The notes beneath the pieces were generated by a model. That model worked only from the letters and a program-made list of their open reading frames with translations. It did not search any database and was not told where the DNA came from. DNA of 64,000 bases from JAXMBN01 sp046349875 (GTDB taxonomy: Bacteria > Planctomycetota > Planctomycetia > Pirellulales > Pirellulaceae): the NCBI GenBank assembly GCA_046349875.1, contig JAXMBN010000021.1, forward strand, positions 40,363-104,362. Reading direction: 5' to 3'. The position numbers were made by a program, and so were the translations under genes. Below, in pieces: positions 8,055-17,694 of the stretch (within the stretch, counting starts at the first letter, position 1; every line of letters starts with the position of its first letter).

Positions 8055-10469
8055 TTAGTTTGACGATTCAGCGACCAATTTATTTTCAACGGAGGCTCGG
8101 CATACTTCGATCAGATGATCGCGATCGATGGGTTTAGTCGCATACGCATCGCAGCCTGCCTCGAAGCACTGTAGATCCTCTCCTTCCATCGCATGCGCGG
8201 TGAGTGCAATAATGGGACCTTTCCAGCCTTTGACGCGAAGTTGACTGGCCAAAGTGTACCCATCCATTTCGGGCATTTGCATATCGGTCAGTACGAGATC
8301 GCAAGGAGCCGGAATCTTCAGTGGCTGTGTTGAATCCTCCGCTTGGCAAAGCGATTGCAAACACAAAAGTCCATTGTCAAAGAGTGTGACTTCGGCCCCA
8401 GCTCGTTTGAGGTGAAACTGAATGAGCTTCTGATTGTCTGGGCCATCTTCTGCGAAATAGATGCGAACGCCTTGCAGCAGTTTAGTAGGTAACGGAGTGC
8501 GTTCGACTTTGGCTGAGGGAGTTGATGGCGCGGATCGGCGATCTTCAATGAAATGCTTGGAAGGAGATGGAGCTTCCAGCCATAGAGTGGATGCCGACGG
8601 TGCAAAGGGAAGCTGGAGAGTGAAGGTGCTTCCCTGTTTGGGCCGACTTTCTACATGAATCGTACCACCGAGCATGGTTGCAAGACTTTGGGAGATCTTC
8701 AGTCCGAGACCCGTACCGCCAAATTTGCGAGTAACGCTGGTATCGGCTTGATGAAAAGCTTCGAAGAGATTTTGCATTTGTTCGCGAGTCATGCCTGGAC
8801 CGGTGTCGCGAACCGAGAAATAAAGATACGGAATTTCCTTCACGGTTTTGCAACCGACATGGATCGTAACATTACCCTCTTCCGTAAACTTGATCGCGTT
8901 TCCTACTAGATTCATCAAGATCTGACGCAGTCGTACTGGATCGCTTGTAAATGATTGAGGTAGGGCGGTGTCTTGCACGAAAGATAGGCGAATATCTTTG
9001 GCACGCGCCCGAATTTGCATGAGTTTTTCCACGTCGCGAACCATAGGAAGGGTGCGAATGGGAAGGGACTCGACTGCCATCTTGCCAGCTTCGATTTTGG
9101 AGATGTCAAGAATGTCGTTGAGTATCGCTAGAAGGTGTTCGCCGTTTCGCTTGATGGTGTCGACGTAGTCAACACTGATGTGAGCTGGACGATCGGCGGC
9201 GGTATCATCAACCAGCAGATCCGCATATCCCAGAATGGCAGTCATGGGTGTTCGGATTTCGTGACTCATGTTGGCGAGGAACTCTGACTTGGCTTGCGTA
9301 GCCGCTTCGGCCGCTACTTTGGCTTTGGAAAGTTCTAACTCGGCCTCCTTTTCGGCGGTGATATCGAATCGAAGCGATATGTACTTTTCAATGGTGCCAT
9401 CTTCACCGAGATAGGGAACGATGGTGCTATCGACCCAATAGAGCGTTCCATCTTTTCTACGGTTACAGACAACGCCGCGCCAGGCAACACCTGACGCGAT
9501 TTGTCGCCACATCTGGATCCAAAAATCACGTGAATGCGTACCAGAATTGAGAATGCGATGGTCTTTGCCGAGTAGTTCGTCTCTCGAGTATCCACTGATA
9601 ATACAAAATCCAGTGTTGACATCGATGATCTTTCCAGATCGGTCTGCGATGGAAAGAATGCAGTGGCGGTCGAGAGCGGAATGGATCGCATTTACATCAC
9701 GAAGGGCTTTCTCTAAGTTTTTGCGAATCGTTTGTTGTTCGATCCTATTCGCATTGAGTGTTTCAGCGAGGACGCCAATTTCATCAAGAAAGGGAACCTT
9801 GGCCGCGTGGTTATTGCGGATGGAATCGATGATGGTTTGAATAGGAAGAATGACGACTCGATGCGAGAGAAGCCAAGTCATGGAAAAGGTTATGCCTGTC
9901 ACAATAAAAAAGGTGCTGGCAAATCGTGAAGCCCATGTTCGGGTACTGCTCTGCGTAGGTTTGGCGTCGATACAGACTAGCACTCCACCATTAGCCATTT
10001 GCCCTGAGGGCGTGGTCAGTTCCAACGGTAACACACATGTGACCGTATCATGACTTTGAACGACATCAACCGTCGTTTGATTGGAATGGATGGCCGATTG
10101 CAGTGATAACTGAACCGAAGTATCGACGATTTCGGTAAGTCGATTTCCAATCCAGGCATTATGCGTTGAAGCGATGACGGTAAGAGGATCACCCGCAACA
10201 ACAACGATTTGCTGCACGTCGCTTTCTGCGCCGATCGAATTGACGAGGCGAATCAAGTCTTTATCGTCTCGTACTGTTTCTGTCGCGTAGGAAATCGTTC
10301 GAGCCGCAAACTCGGCGCGATTTCGAAGCCATTCGTTTGTTTGAGTTTTTCCCAGTTGAACGGTGCCGAGATAGGCCGTTGTGACCATGACGAGGCAACC
10401 AGCGATCAAAGGCAGAGAGATTTTGTCTCGAAGCGAAATGGGTGGTAGGAAGTTGAAGATGCGCTGCAA
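8055..10469 (-). CDS. Membrane-bound hybrid sensor histidine kinase (PAS, HisKA, HATPase, receiver)
   Basis: A protein of 804 residues. Membrane segments at about 17-40 and 183-203 enclose a periplasmic domain of about 140 residues. A linker leads to a PAS domain (about 260-375), a HisKA domain with the phospho-acceptor His at 403 (MSHEIRTPMT), and a HATPase domain with NAIKFT, DTGPGM and GGTGLGL. A C-terminal receiver follows with LTDMQMPEMDGY and the Lys of ATKPID. It should phosphorylate itself and then its own receiver in response to an exported signal. The upstream gene, a solute-binding protein, ends three bases before this start, so the binding protein is a likely input to the periplasmic domain. 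No output response regulator is encoded nearby. Confidence 0.93.
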   Translation of the reverse strand: MQRIFNFLPPISLRDKISLPLIAGCLVMVTTAYLGTVQLGKTQTNEWLRNRAEFAARTISYATETVRDDKDLIRLVNSIGAESDVQQIVVVAGDPLTVIASTHNAWIGNRLTEIVDTSVQLSLQSAIHSNQTTVDVVQSHDTVTCVLPLELTTPSGQMANGGVLVCIDAKPTQSSTRTWASRFASTFFIVTGITFSMTWLLSHRVVILPIQTIIDSIRNNHAAKVPFLDEIGVLAETLNANRIEQQTIRKNLEKALRDVNAIHSALDRHCILSIADRSGKIIDVNTGFCIISGYSRDELLGKDHRILNSGTHSRDFWIQMWRQIASGVAWRGVVCNRRKDGTLYWVDSTIVPYLGEDGTIEKYISLRFDITAEKEAELELSKAKVAAEAATQAKSEFLANMSHEIRTPMTAILGYADLLVDDTAADRPAHISVDYVDTIKRNGEHLLAILNDILDISKIEAGKMAVESLPIRTLPMVRDVEKLMQIRARAKDIRLSFVQDTALPQSFTSDPVRLRQILMNLVGNAIKFTEEGNVTIHVGCKTVKEIPYLYFSVRDTGPGMTREQMQNLFEAFHQADTSVTRKFGGTGLGLKISQSLATMLGGTIHVESRPKQGSTFTLQLPFAPSASTLWLEAPSPSKHFIEDRRSAPSTPSAKVERTPLPTKLLQGVRIYFAEDGPDNQKLIQFHLKRAGAEVTLFDNGLLCLQSLCQAEDSTQPLKIPAPCDLVLTDMQMPEMDGYTLASQLRVKGWKGPIIALTAHAMEGEDLQCFEAGCDAYATKPIDRDHLIEVCRASVENKLVAESSN

Positions 10470-10472
10470 TTC

Positions 10473-11570
10473 CTAGTTCCTTCCAGGATAGATGAGATCA
10501 TCGACGCGCCAATCGCCTCGAATCTGTTGCATGTTGATGAGGTCCTCTCGTAGGACCTCCAGGCTTTTGGATAAACTCCCCGTCGGTGAAAGGAATGTTT
10601 TTTGATCTTGGCGATAGACGATCTGAATTCCGTCGGTCAAACACTCTTTAAACTTTTCAGGTGATAGTCGTTCACGGCTCGCCATGATCTCCATTGCTCG
10701 ATCGGGTGATTCAATAGAGAATTGCTGGGCACGGTGGTAGGCACGATGAAAGGCCTCGATATCTTTCGGCCTTTGGCGGATGGTTGAGTCATCGAAGATC
10801 AGCACATCGACGATCTCACCTGGAATGGAGGATGAACTGAAAAGGACATGCATGTTGGGATCCGAGAGAATCTCAAACGACATGGGTGGATACGATACCG
10901 CGGCATCGATCTTACCTGATTTCAAAGCATTTTCCATGTCGATGGCGGGCATGTTGATCGCCTGAACATCCTCCCAAGTTAGTCCTCTCGAAGTCAGCGC
11001 TCGTGCGAGGATGATTGCATTCAACGATCCCAGTTCAACCCCAACGCGCTTTCCTTGGAGGGACGAAATGGATTCGATCGACTTTGGAGCAATCAGTACA
11101 TCGGCGCCGTTGGAGTAATCGGCAACCAACGTGATGCGTGGAGTACGTTGCAGTTTGTCTTTCGTGTAGAGCATCTCAACGTTGGTGGCGAAGAACCCGT
11201 CGGCTTGGCCACGTTCAAACGCTCGCCGCGAATCGCCTAACGACGATAACTCTACGATCCGTACTTCAATGCCTTCTTGATGGAAGAATCCTAACTCGCG
11301 AGCCAAGGTGGCAAATTCATAGCCGGGCCAGGGATTGATAGCAACGACAAGAGGTTGTTGCGAACGTGCTCCCATCCAAGGGTAGATGCACCCCAATGCA
11401 AGCGCAGTTACTAGAATGGCTGCCAACACGTAGGGTGATTTCTGAAGCGTGAGCGAAACGGCCGTTGAGTGATGACTCATGGCTTGCAAAACTTCGCTTG
11501 GCCCAGACCGTCCCGATGAAAGGGAAGAATTAGGAGTGGTCATTGTCGAGGTACCAGTAGGACGGGGCAC
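10473..11570 (-). CDS. ABC-type solute-binding protein of the nitrate/sulfonate/NMT1 class, membrane-tethered
   Basis: A protein of 365 residues. After about 45 polar residues there is one hydrophobic segment (about 47-66, ending LALGC, a weak lipobox), then the substrate-binding fold typical of TauA/SsuA/NMT1 proteins: VVAINPWPGYEFATLARELGF, VELSSLGDSRRAFERGQADG and GKRVGVELGSLNAIIL. Such proteins usually deliver sulfonates, nitrate, thiamine precursors or similar compounds to an ABC transporter, but no permease or ATPase gene is present. Instead the gene is directly followed by a membrane histidine kinase, so it probably works as a ligand sensor. An alternative start lies at 11543. The ligand cannot be predicted from sequence. 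Confidence 0.86.
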   Translation of the reverse strand: MPRPTGTSTMTTPNSSLSSGRSGPSEVLQAMSHHSTAVSLTLQKSPYVLAAILVTALALGCIYPWMGARSQQPLVVAINPWPGYEFATLARELGFFHQEGIEVRIVELSSLGDSRRAFERGQADGFFATNVEMLYTKDKLQRTPRITLVADYSNGADVLIAPKSIESISSLQGKRVGVELGSLNAIILARALTSRGLTWEDVQAINMPAIDMENALKSGKIDAAVSYPPMSFEILSDPNMHVLFSSSSIPGEIVDVLIFDDSTIRQRPKDIEAFHRAYHRAQQFSIESPDRAMEIMASRERLSPEKFKECLTDGIQIVYRQDQKTFLSPTGSLSKSLEVLREDLINMQQIRGDWRVDDLIYPGRN

Positions 11571-11747
11571 CGAACCTTAAGTCTGAGAACCGAGAGACGC
11601 CGGCAAATTCTGCACGATTGGGACAAGTTATCGATGCAAAGAAGAGACAATCATCACAATCGACAAGATCAGCACTTCGATATGCTCGTGCGATAGCTGC
11701 ATGATCCCAAGATGATTGCTCAATCGCCCCAACTATAAGTTCCGGTA

Positions 11748-14700
11748 CTAGAGGATCTCGTCGAGCATCTCACGAATTTTGGCGACCAACTGAACGGCGG
11801 TAAAGGGTTTCTGTAGGAACGAGTCGCGATTCTGAGCGACATCCGAATAGGGAAGGATTTCTTCTGTGTAGCCACTCATAAAGAGATGTCGGAGGCCGGG
11901 ACGAAGTCGTCTTGCTACCTGCGCTAACTCAATTCCGCCGATGCCAGGCATGACGACGTCGGTTACGATGAGGTCGATACGATGCGATTCGGCTTGAAGG
12001 ATGTCCAACGCTCCGAGGCTGCTTTCCGAAACGATAACTTCGAATCCATGCTTTTTCAAAACATCGGCGGCGATGCGTCGAACGAGTTCTTCATCTTCGA
12101 CAAGAAGAATGGTCTCTTTGCCATGCAACTCCACTTGCTGCGTTTCGGTATGACGAATGTGTGCAACCGTATGGTGCAGTGGGAAATACAGTCGAAAGGT
12201 TGTTCCCATGCCAATTTTGCTTTTCACATTCACAAAACCACCGCATTGAGTCAGCACGCCGTGTACCACAGCTAACCCTAGTCCCGTCCCTTTTCCCACA
12301 TCTTTGGTGGTGAAGAAGGGTTCAAAGATTCTCGACTTGATTTCTTCCGTCATTCCTAGGCCAGAATCAGTCACGTCGAGGCAAGCATAGGTTCCCCAGG
12401 GTATCTCGATCGATTCTGGAAGGTGACTCGCAGAGAAGGTCTCTTGATAAGTGCGAAATGTCAATGTTCCACCGTTTGGCATGGCGTCCGCACCATTGAC
12501 GGCGAGATTCATGATGACTTGTTCGATTTGCGTCGTGTCGGCCAAGATGGGAAGTGGATCGGAAGTCGTTATAAATGTCTGTTCGATATCCTCACGAATA
12601 AGGCGACAAAGAAGTTTGCGAGTGGATTCGAGAACTTTGTTGAGGGAAATGATGCGGGGTTCGATCAGGGTTCTTCGACTAAAAGCAAGGAGTTGCGCTG
12701 TCAGTTCAGTGGCTCTTTGGCCGGCGTGTTGAATGGCAAGCACACTTTCCATTTGTTCGGGTTGGTTCGCTGATTTAGCGAGAAGCAGTTCTGCATGACA
12801 GTTGATCACCGTCATAAGGTTGTTGAAATCGTGGGCCACACCTCCCGCAAGGCGTCCAACGGCTTCCATCTTTTGAACTTGTCGAAGATGCTCTTCCATT
12901 TGTTTGCGATCCGATATATCGCGTACGATGGCGACCACATATTCGCGATCGGAGGAAATGAAATGAACATTGGACTCGACTGGAAAAGTTGTGCCATCCT
13001 TTCGAGTATGCCGACCTTCGATCGTTGTTTGGCTCTTTCGACGAAGGGCCGAAACGAATTCGGTCCAGCTAGAATTTGAATGAGGCGATTCAATATCGGT
13101 TAAGCTGAGTCGAAGGAATTCTTCCCGAGTATAGCCATACGCTTCGCAGGCACGTTGGTTGACGTCGATCAGCCGGGCGGTCGCCGCATCAATAACTTGA
13201 ATGGCATCGGTCGTTTGATCGATCAACATTCGGAACAGCCGAATACTTGCTTCACTCTTTTGCTTTTCGATAAACTGCCCAACTTGGATGCCCAGATTAT
13301 CGAACACTTTGAGCCACTCTTGGTCGTATTCACGGCTCTTCTTACCGTAGAAACATGCTATGCCGATCACTTGGTTGCTGGCGAGAAACGGAATGCCAAG
13401 AAAGCTCCCAAGTGTGCTGGTCGATTGCCTGTTCTTCCGGTCTTTTCCTTTGAGGAGCTCGATCGATTCGAGCCAAGTCGTATGGCGATCCGATGCCACG
13501 AAAGGAACGACGGCACTTTGCAAATCGAGACCTTCCGCGAGTGAATCCAAGGACATGAGTCCTTCCGTCGAAGTCCACCGAGATACTAATTCGAAGTCTT
13601 TTTCCGCTGCATTCGCAATGAACCAAGCACCGTGGTCCCATTGTTCAAGCGTACCAATGGATGTAAGCATGGTACTGGCGATTTCCTCGATCGATCCAGC
13701 GCGAGCGAGGTTTTGGAACACTTCATGTTGAATTGCAAGAATGCTCTCGGATCGTTTCCGATCGGAGATGTCGCGCGAAACTCCAAAAACTCCAACGATC
13801 TTGCCCGACTCGTCCCGATACGGTCCTTTGGTCGTCAAGAATGTTCTCGTTTTGCCGTGAATAGTCATGTCTTCTTCAAACGAAAAAGTTAGTCCCGTCT
13901 CCACGACTTGACGGTCTTTCGATTGAAGTTCGTTTGCAAAATCATGGCTGAAGAAATCGAAGTCTGTCTTTCCAAGGAGTTCGCTTTGGGTGATACCCAT
14001 AAGCTTGGCTGTCGCGGCATTCAAAAGGATGTATTGCCCATCCAAGTTTTTCATGAAGATGATATCCGTGGTTCCATCGACGATGGCACGCAGAAGATTG
14101 GAGGTCTTTTGGAAGTCTGCCATGGCCTCGATGCGTTGCGTAACATCGATTGATATGCCGCAGAGTTTGAGTGGGCTGCCATTCGTATCGCGCTGAACAA
14201 TGCCCCATTCCTCAAGCCACGCAATACTTTTGTCAGGTCGGCGAACTCGGTAAAGATTGCGGTATTCGGTACCGCTTTTCAGACTCTTGAGAACATTCGA
14301 CCGAAAGACGTCCTGATCTTCGGGGAGTACAACGCTCTGCACATCGTCGATCGCTTCTGGATGATCGGGGTTGGATGGAAGCGTTGGCTCGACGCTGTAA
14401 TAGCGTGTAACCCGATCGGTCGGAATTTCCCACTCGAACGCAATGGCACTTGCGGCTTGGAGCGCAATTCTCAGGCGTTCTTCGCTCTCCTGCAGGGCTT
14501 GTGCGGCCCGTTTCCGCGTAGTGACGTCATGGGTGATGCATAGTTGATAGTTTTGGCCGGCAAAATGGATGGGTACCGCTCGCGATTCAACAGAAATCCG
14601 CGATTCGTCGGCGCAGATGAGATCGTATTCGACATAAGCATTGGGATTTTGATTGGACTCTTTTTGAAAGTCGCGATAACGTTGCCGATGTTCTGGCACA

Positions 14701-15851
14701 ACAAATTCTGCTGCTTGTTTGCCGACGATGCTCTGAGGGTATTTGCAATGCACCATGGCGGAACCAGCCGCATTGATCTCTAGTATGGTTCCTTGGCGAT
14801 CAACGATCTTCACGCATTCGGGAATGGAATCGATGATCGCTCGAGCATAGGCGCGGCTATCCGAAATCTTCTGTTCGGCCCGCTTGCGATCGGAGATATC
14901 TTGCAATGTGCCTTCGACGAGGATGGTAATGCCGGTTTCGTCGACGGTGGCTTTGGCTCGCAAATTCATCCATTTGCTTTGCTCCGCCGAGGTTTGGACG
15001 CGAAAGTCACAGTGCGAAGCTAGTGTTCCGGTTAGAACTTTTCGGATGGCATCCGACAAGATTTCGCGATCCTCTGGCAAGGTACATGCTAGAAGGGTAT
15101 CGATGCTGGGGTGCATAGAATAGGCCGGCATTCCCAACAGCTCATAGGTCATATCGGACCACCAATGGAGGTTGGTGATGGGGTTCCAAGTCCACAGTCC
15201 AATCTTCGCCAATCGTTGGAGTTCTTTTAAGCTTCGATTGGTACTCGAATCATAGGTCGCTCCGTGGTGCGGTAAGGAGGGAAGGATTTTCTCCAATGCC
15301 AAAGCACAAAGAGAATCCAATCCTGTGATAAACTCTTCGAGCAAAGGAGCAAGGTGTTCGATTCTGTCGGAAAAGTAGAGGCACACGACCCCGTGCGTTT
15401 CTGGGTGACTTGTAAGCGGTATCCATTTTGCAACGAGACTTGCAACACCAAGCTGCTTGGCAGCGTCCCAATACGGTGCATATTCGGATTCGAATGCTGA
15501 AGATGAAAGCAACGGCTGATCGGCAGATAGTTGCAGGATGGGAGAATCGAATCCGGAATTCTCTAGATCTTGAAAGAGCTGATGCTCAGGTGCCTGGGTT
15601 GCTAAGAGGACGCGCGAGGGAGAGGCGGTATCGAGAACGAAGTAGATAGAAACCTGTGCCCCATCGAATTGCTCTTGAATACCTAATGCGATAGCATCGA
15701 TCGCACTGGGAGCAGCATTTCCGTGAGCAAGTAACCGAAGACCTGATTCGAGAAGCTCTTGTTTCGCGACGAGTCGCAATCGGGATTGAACGGTCGATGC
15801 CAAAGCATGCCGCTCATCCTTGCGATACGATGGAGTGCCCTCTCGTTTCAT
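11748..15851 (-). CDS. Large multi-PAS/GAF hybrid sensor histidine kinase
   Basis: About 1,367 residues from ATG 15851, chosen because GAGGGTG lies just upstream; an in-frame ATG at 15890 would add 13 residues. Order of domains: GAF (about 20-200), PAS (217-325), PAS (335-455), PAS (465-580), PAS (583-705), second GAF (715-870), PAS (875-990), and HisKA with [10 protein letters not shown], the His being about residue 1007. Then come a HATPase with [11 protein letters not shown] and GKGTGLGL (about 1090-1215) and a receiver (about 1245-1365) with [10 protein letters not shown] and QKPF. There are no membrane segments, so it is cytoplasmic. The stacked PAS/GAF units suggest it integrates several signals such as redox state or small ligands. 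No partner regulator is adjacent; output may go through a phosphorelay. Confidence 0.94.
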   Translation of the reverse strand: MKREGTPSYRKDERHALASTVQSRLRLVAKQELLESGLRLLAHGNAAPSAIDAIALGIQEQFDGAQVSIYFVLDTASPSRVLLATQAPEHQLFQDLENSGFDSPILQLSADQPLLSSSAFESEYAPYWDAAKQLGVASLVAKWIPLTSHPETHGVVCLYFSDRIEHLAPLLEEFITGLDSLCALALEKILPSLPHHGATYDSSTNRSLKELQRLAKIGLWTWNPITNLHWWSDMTYELLGMPAYSMHPSIDTLLACTLPEDREILSDAIRKVLTGTLASHCDFRVQTSAEQSKWMNLRAKATVDETGITILVEGTLQDISDRKRAEQKISDSRAYARAIIDSIPECVKIVDRQGTILEINAAGSAMVHCKYPQSIVGKQAAEFVVPEHRQRYRDFQKESNQNPNAYVEYDLICADESRISVESRAVPIHFAGQNYQLCITHDVTTRKRAAQALQESEERLRIALQAASAIAFEWEIPTDRVTRYYSVEPTLPSNPDHPEAIDDVQSVVLPEDQDVFRSNVLKSLKSGTEYRNLYRVRRPDKSIAWLEEWGIVQRDTNGSPLKLCGISIDVTQRIEAMADFQKTSNLLRAIVDGTTDIIFMKNLDGQYILLNAATAKLMGITQSELLGKTDFDFFSHDFANELQSKDRQVVETGLTFSFEEDMTIHGKTRTFLTTKGPYRDESGKIVGVFGVSRDISDRKRSESILAIQHEVFQNLARAGSIEEIASTMLTSIGTLEQWDHGAWFIANAAEKDFELVSRWTSTEGLMSLDSLAEGLDLQSAVVPFVASDRHTTWLESIELLKGKDRKNRQSTSTLGSFLGIPFLASNQVIGIACFYGKKSREYDQEWLKVFDNLGIQVGQFIEKQKSEASIRLFRMLIDQTTDAIQVIDAATARLIDVNQRACEAYGYTREEFLRLSLTDIESPHSNSSWTEFVSALRRKSQTTIEGRHTRKDGTTFPVESNVHFISSDREYVVAIVRDISDRKQMEEHLRQVQKMEAVGRLAGGVAHDFNNLMTVINCHAELLLAKSANQPEQMESVLAIQHAGQRATELTAQLLAFSRRTLIEPRIISLNKVLESTRKLLCRLIREDIEQTFITTSDPLPILADTTQIEQVIMNLAVNGADAMPNGGTLTFRTYQETFSASHLPESIEIPWGTYACLDVTDSGLGMTEEIKSRIFEPFFTTKDVGKGTGLGLAVVHGVLTQCGGFVNVKSKIGMGTTFRLYFPLHHTVAHIRHTETQQVELHGKETILLVEDEELVRRIAADVLKKHGFEVIVSESSLGALDILQAESHRIDLIVTDVVMPGIGGIELAQVARRLRPGLRHLFMSGYTEEILPYSDVAQNRDSFLQKPFTAVQLVAKIREMLDEIL

Positions 15852-16146
15852 GCTCACACCCTCTATTCTGAATTGCAGATCGCAATTCATGCGTTCGCGA
15901 TTTGGGTGAAAAGGGGTTCCTGAGCGAAATTTCGCACCCCTCGGGTTGGTTCCCTATAATTGTGTACGAGAAAACGGTCGCCATTCCAAGCACGAAGTAG
16001 GTTATTCGCCCAAAAGATTGTGAAATACCTAGGCTCACCTTGAAGCCCATCAATGCTCCTCAGCTCGCATTTCGATCCATGAAAAAAGGCCGCCCTTTTG
16101 CTGTGACAATGAGTGCCTTCAAGTTTTTGAAATTTGGTTCGATTGC

Positions 16147-17193
16147 TTAGAATCGAATGATCAGGTCGGCTGTCAAACGATTGTCCATCGTTCCACGGAA
16201 ATCGGTCATTGGGAATTCCCAAGCGGTACCCATTTCGATGTTGCGATTAGGTTTGACCTTCACGCCGTAAGCGTTGGTAACGATGCTGTCGCCTTTCACG
16301 CCGGGTGCTCCGAAGTTGAACAGGTCGCCACCAGCAATGGGAAGGCCGTTTCCGTTGCTCATGTAGTTGTACCAATTCAATTCAGTGAAGACGTATAGCT
16401 TTTTGTTGAATTGATGGTCAAGGTGGTTCGACCAGTAGAACATTTGGTTTTCGGCATTGTCATCCACAGGAAGGATGAAACCTGCCGAGGTCAAGTAGTG
16501 GTTGCAAGAACCAAGACGTGAGCCACCAGAGAGGAAGAAATCAAATACGCCGTCACCGTTGCCTTGCAGTGTTCGTGGCGTTCCGCTGTAGGTCTCAAAG
16601 CGAGCCCCTGCGGAAAGCATTCGTCCACGGCAGGCATCGCGATAAAGCGTGTACTTCAGACCAGCGCTGATATCGGCCCAGCCGTCATCGATCAGTGGGC
16701 TGTCCGATACAACAAATCCGTCTTTGACAGCGATAAACGAAAGCTTTTCCGTTAATCGCAAGCGAACTTGCAATGCGTACAACTGAATACGTCCGGCTGG
16801 CGCGTTGAGTAGGAAAGGTAGCTTGTGATTGATGAAAATCAATCGAGCTTCCGTCAACTGCCGAGGGTCTTCAAAATAGACCGGATTGGTCATGGGGCTA
16901 ATAAAGTCGTCGAAGCAAGATTCGCTCTTCTTGACGATTCCAAGTCCCAACAATCCGCTATCGCATCCGCCAAAGCCATCGCAACCGTTGCTGTCGCATC
17001 CGTTGCCACAGCAGCCGTTATCGCAGGCGTTCTTACCACAGCCACAGCCAAGGTCGCATACATTGCCCGAGCAGCCTGTATCGCATTTCACAAATCGGAA
17101 AGGGGTTTGCATTCCCTTGCCAACCGTTGTGCCTTCATCGCAGCTGGAAGAATCGCAGTTGCGGTATGCGAGTGGCTGGATGTCGCAAGACAT
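16147..17193 (-). CDS. Cys-rich outer-membrane beta-barrel-like protein, signal peptide cut off by a stop
   Basis: The readable frame gives 348 residues. Residues 3-80 are extremely rich in Cys, Gly, Asp and Asn (for example NGCCGNGCDSNGCDGFGGCD). The remainder looks like a transmembrane beta-barrel: alternating strands (RIQLYALQVRLRL, LYVFTELNWYNYM, NIEMGTAWEF) and a terminal Phe in LTADLIIRF, the usual barrel-assembly signal. Such a protein needs export, and a good signal peptide in the same frame lies immediately upstream (17194-17271), but an in-frame TGA separates the two. As written, translation from ATG 17193 would give a protein that is not exported. A sequence error, recent nonsense mutation or recoding are all possible. 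Function is unknown; similar barrels are numerous in planctomycetes. Confidence 0.8.
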   Translation of the reverse strand: MSCDIQPLAYRNCDSSSCDEGTTVGKGMQTPFRFVKCDTGCSGNVCDLGCGCGKNACDNGCCGNGCDSNGCDGFGGCDSGLLGLGIVKKSESCFDDFISPMTNPVYFEDPRQLTEARLIFINHKLPFLLNAPAGRIQLYALQVRLRLTEKLSFIAVKDGFVVSDSPLIDDGWADISAGLKYTLYRDACRGRMLSAGARFETYSGTPRTLQGNGDGVFDFFLSGGSRLGSCNHYLTSAGFILPVDDNAENQMFYWSNHLDHQFNKKLYVFTELNWYNYMSNGNGLPIAGGDLFNFGAPGVKGDSIVTNAYGVKVKPNRNIEMGTAWEFPMTDFRGTMDNRLTADLIIRF

Positions 17194-17271
17194 CTTGATT
17201 GGTTCTGCAGCCTGTGCACCAGCACATCAAGTGGCAGCAATCAGTCCCGCCAAAAATTTCTTTAGGTTCAT
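17194..17271 (-). other. Interrupted signal-peptide coding segment of the barrel protein
   Basis: On the minus strand an ATG at 17271, preceded by GAGGTG, opens the frame MNLKKFLAGLIAAT, then TGA at 17229-17227, then CAGAQAAEPIK, and joins in frame with the barrel protein. The two halves together form a classical signal peptide with a positive start, hydrophobic core and an AxA-type cleavage site (AQA). The real gene start is therefore very likely 17271. Confidence 0.75.
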
Positions 17272-17694
17272 CCTTGCACCTCAATCTTTGAAGCCGCCAA
17301 TCCACCTGTCGAAAACCGTATTCGAACAAACCCGACACTTGTACCGCGAGGACTCAGGACGGAATCGATCGCGAAACATTCCATTGTTAGGTTGGGTATG
17401 GAACTGGTCAGCGCTTTCAATCGGCACTCGCAAAATAAGTCCTGCAGTTTCGCGGTGCGAAAAATGACAGATGGAAGAAAGTTTCGATTTTGCAGGTAAT
17501 TACGCTGTTAAAACAGTAAGACTTTGCCGACGAAGTATGGCCTCAAAGTGGGGCGGAGCGTTTTGCCAGATGGTGGTGAGACAAATGCGGTACCATTGGA
17601 CCCTGCATAGCGTTTTGGTCTAAACTGAATGGCTTCCTACGCTTCGTTTAATGGCTAGCTATATTGTCTCGCGATTATAGGTCTAGGACTCAGC
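17272..17694. other. Divergent intergenic region
   Basis: This stretch separates the barrel gene (minus) from the Ser/Thr kinase gene (plus) and should hold both promoters. I see no convincing -35/-10 pair, hairpin or small gene in it. Confidence 0.5.

Noticed and set aside
17227..17229. TGA in the barrel signal peptide as a selenocysteine codon
   Set aside because: Selenocysteine in a signal-peptide core makes no functional sense; I looked for no SECIS element in detail, but error or nonsense mutation is simpler.
16886..17467. Plus-strand frame of 193 codons across the Cys-rich region
   Set aside because: It is the reverse of the Cys-rich repeats and barrel N-terminus, with low-complexity Pro/Ser/Gln sequence.
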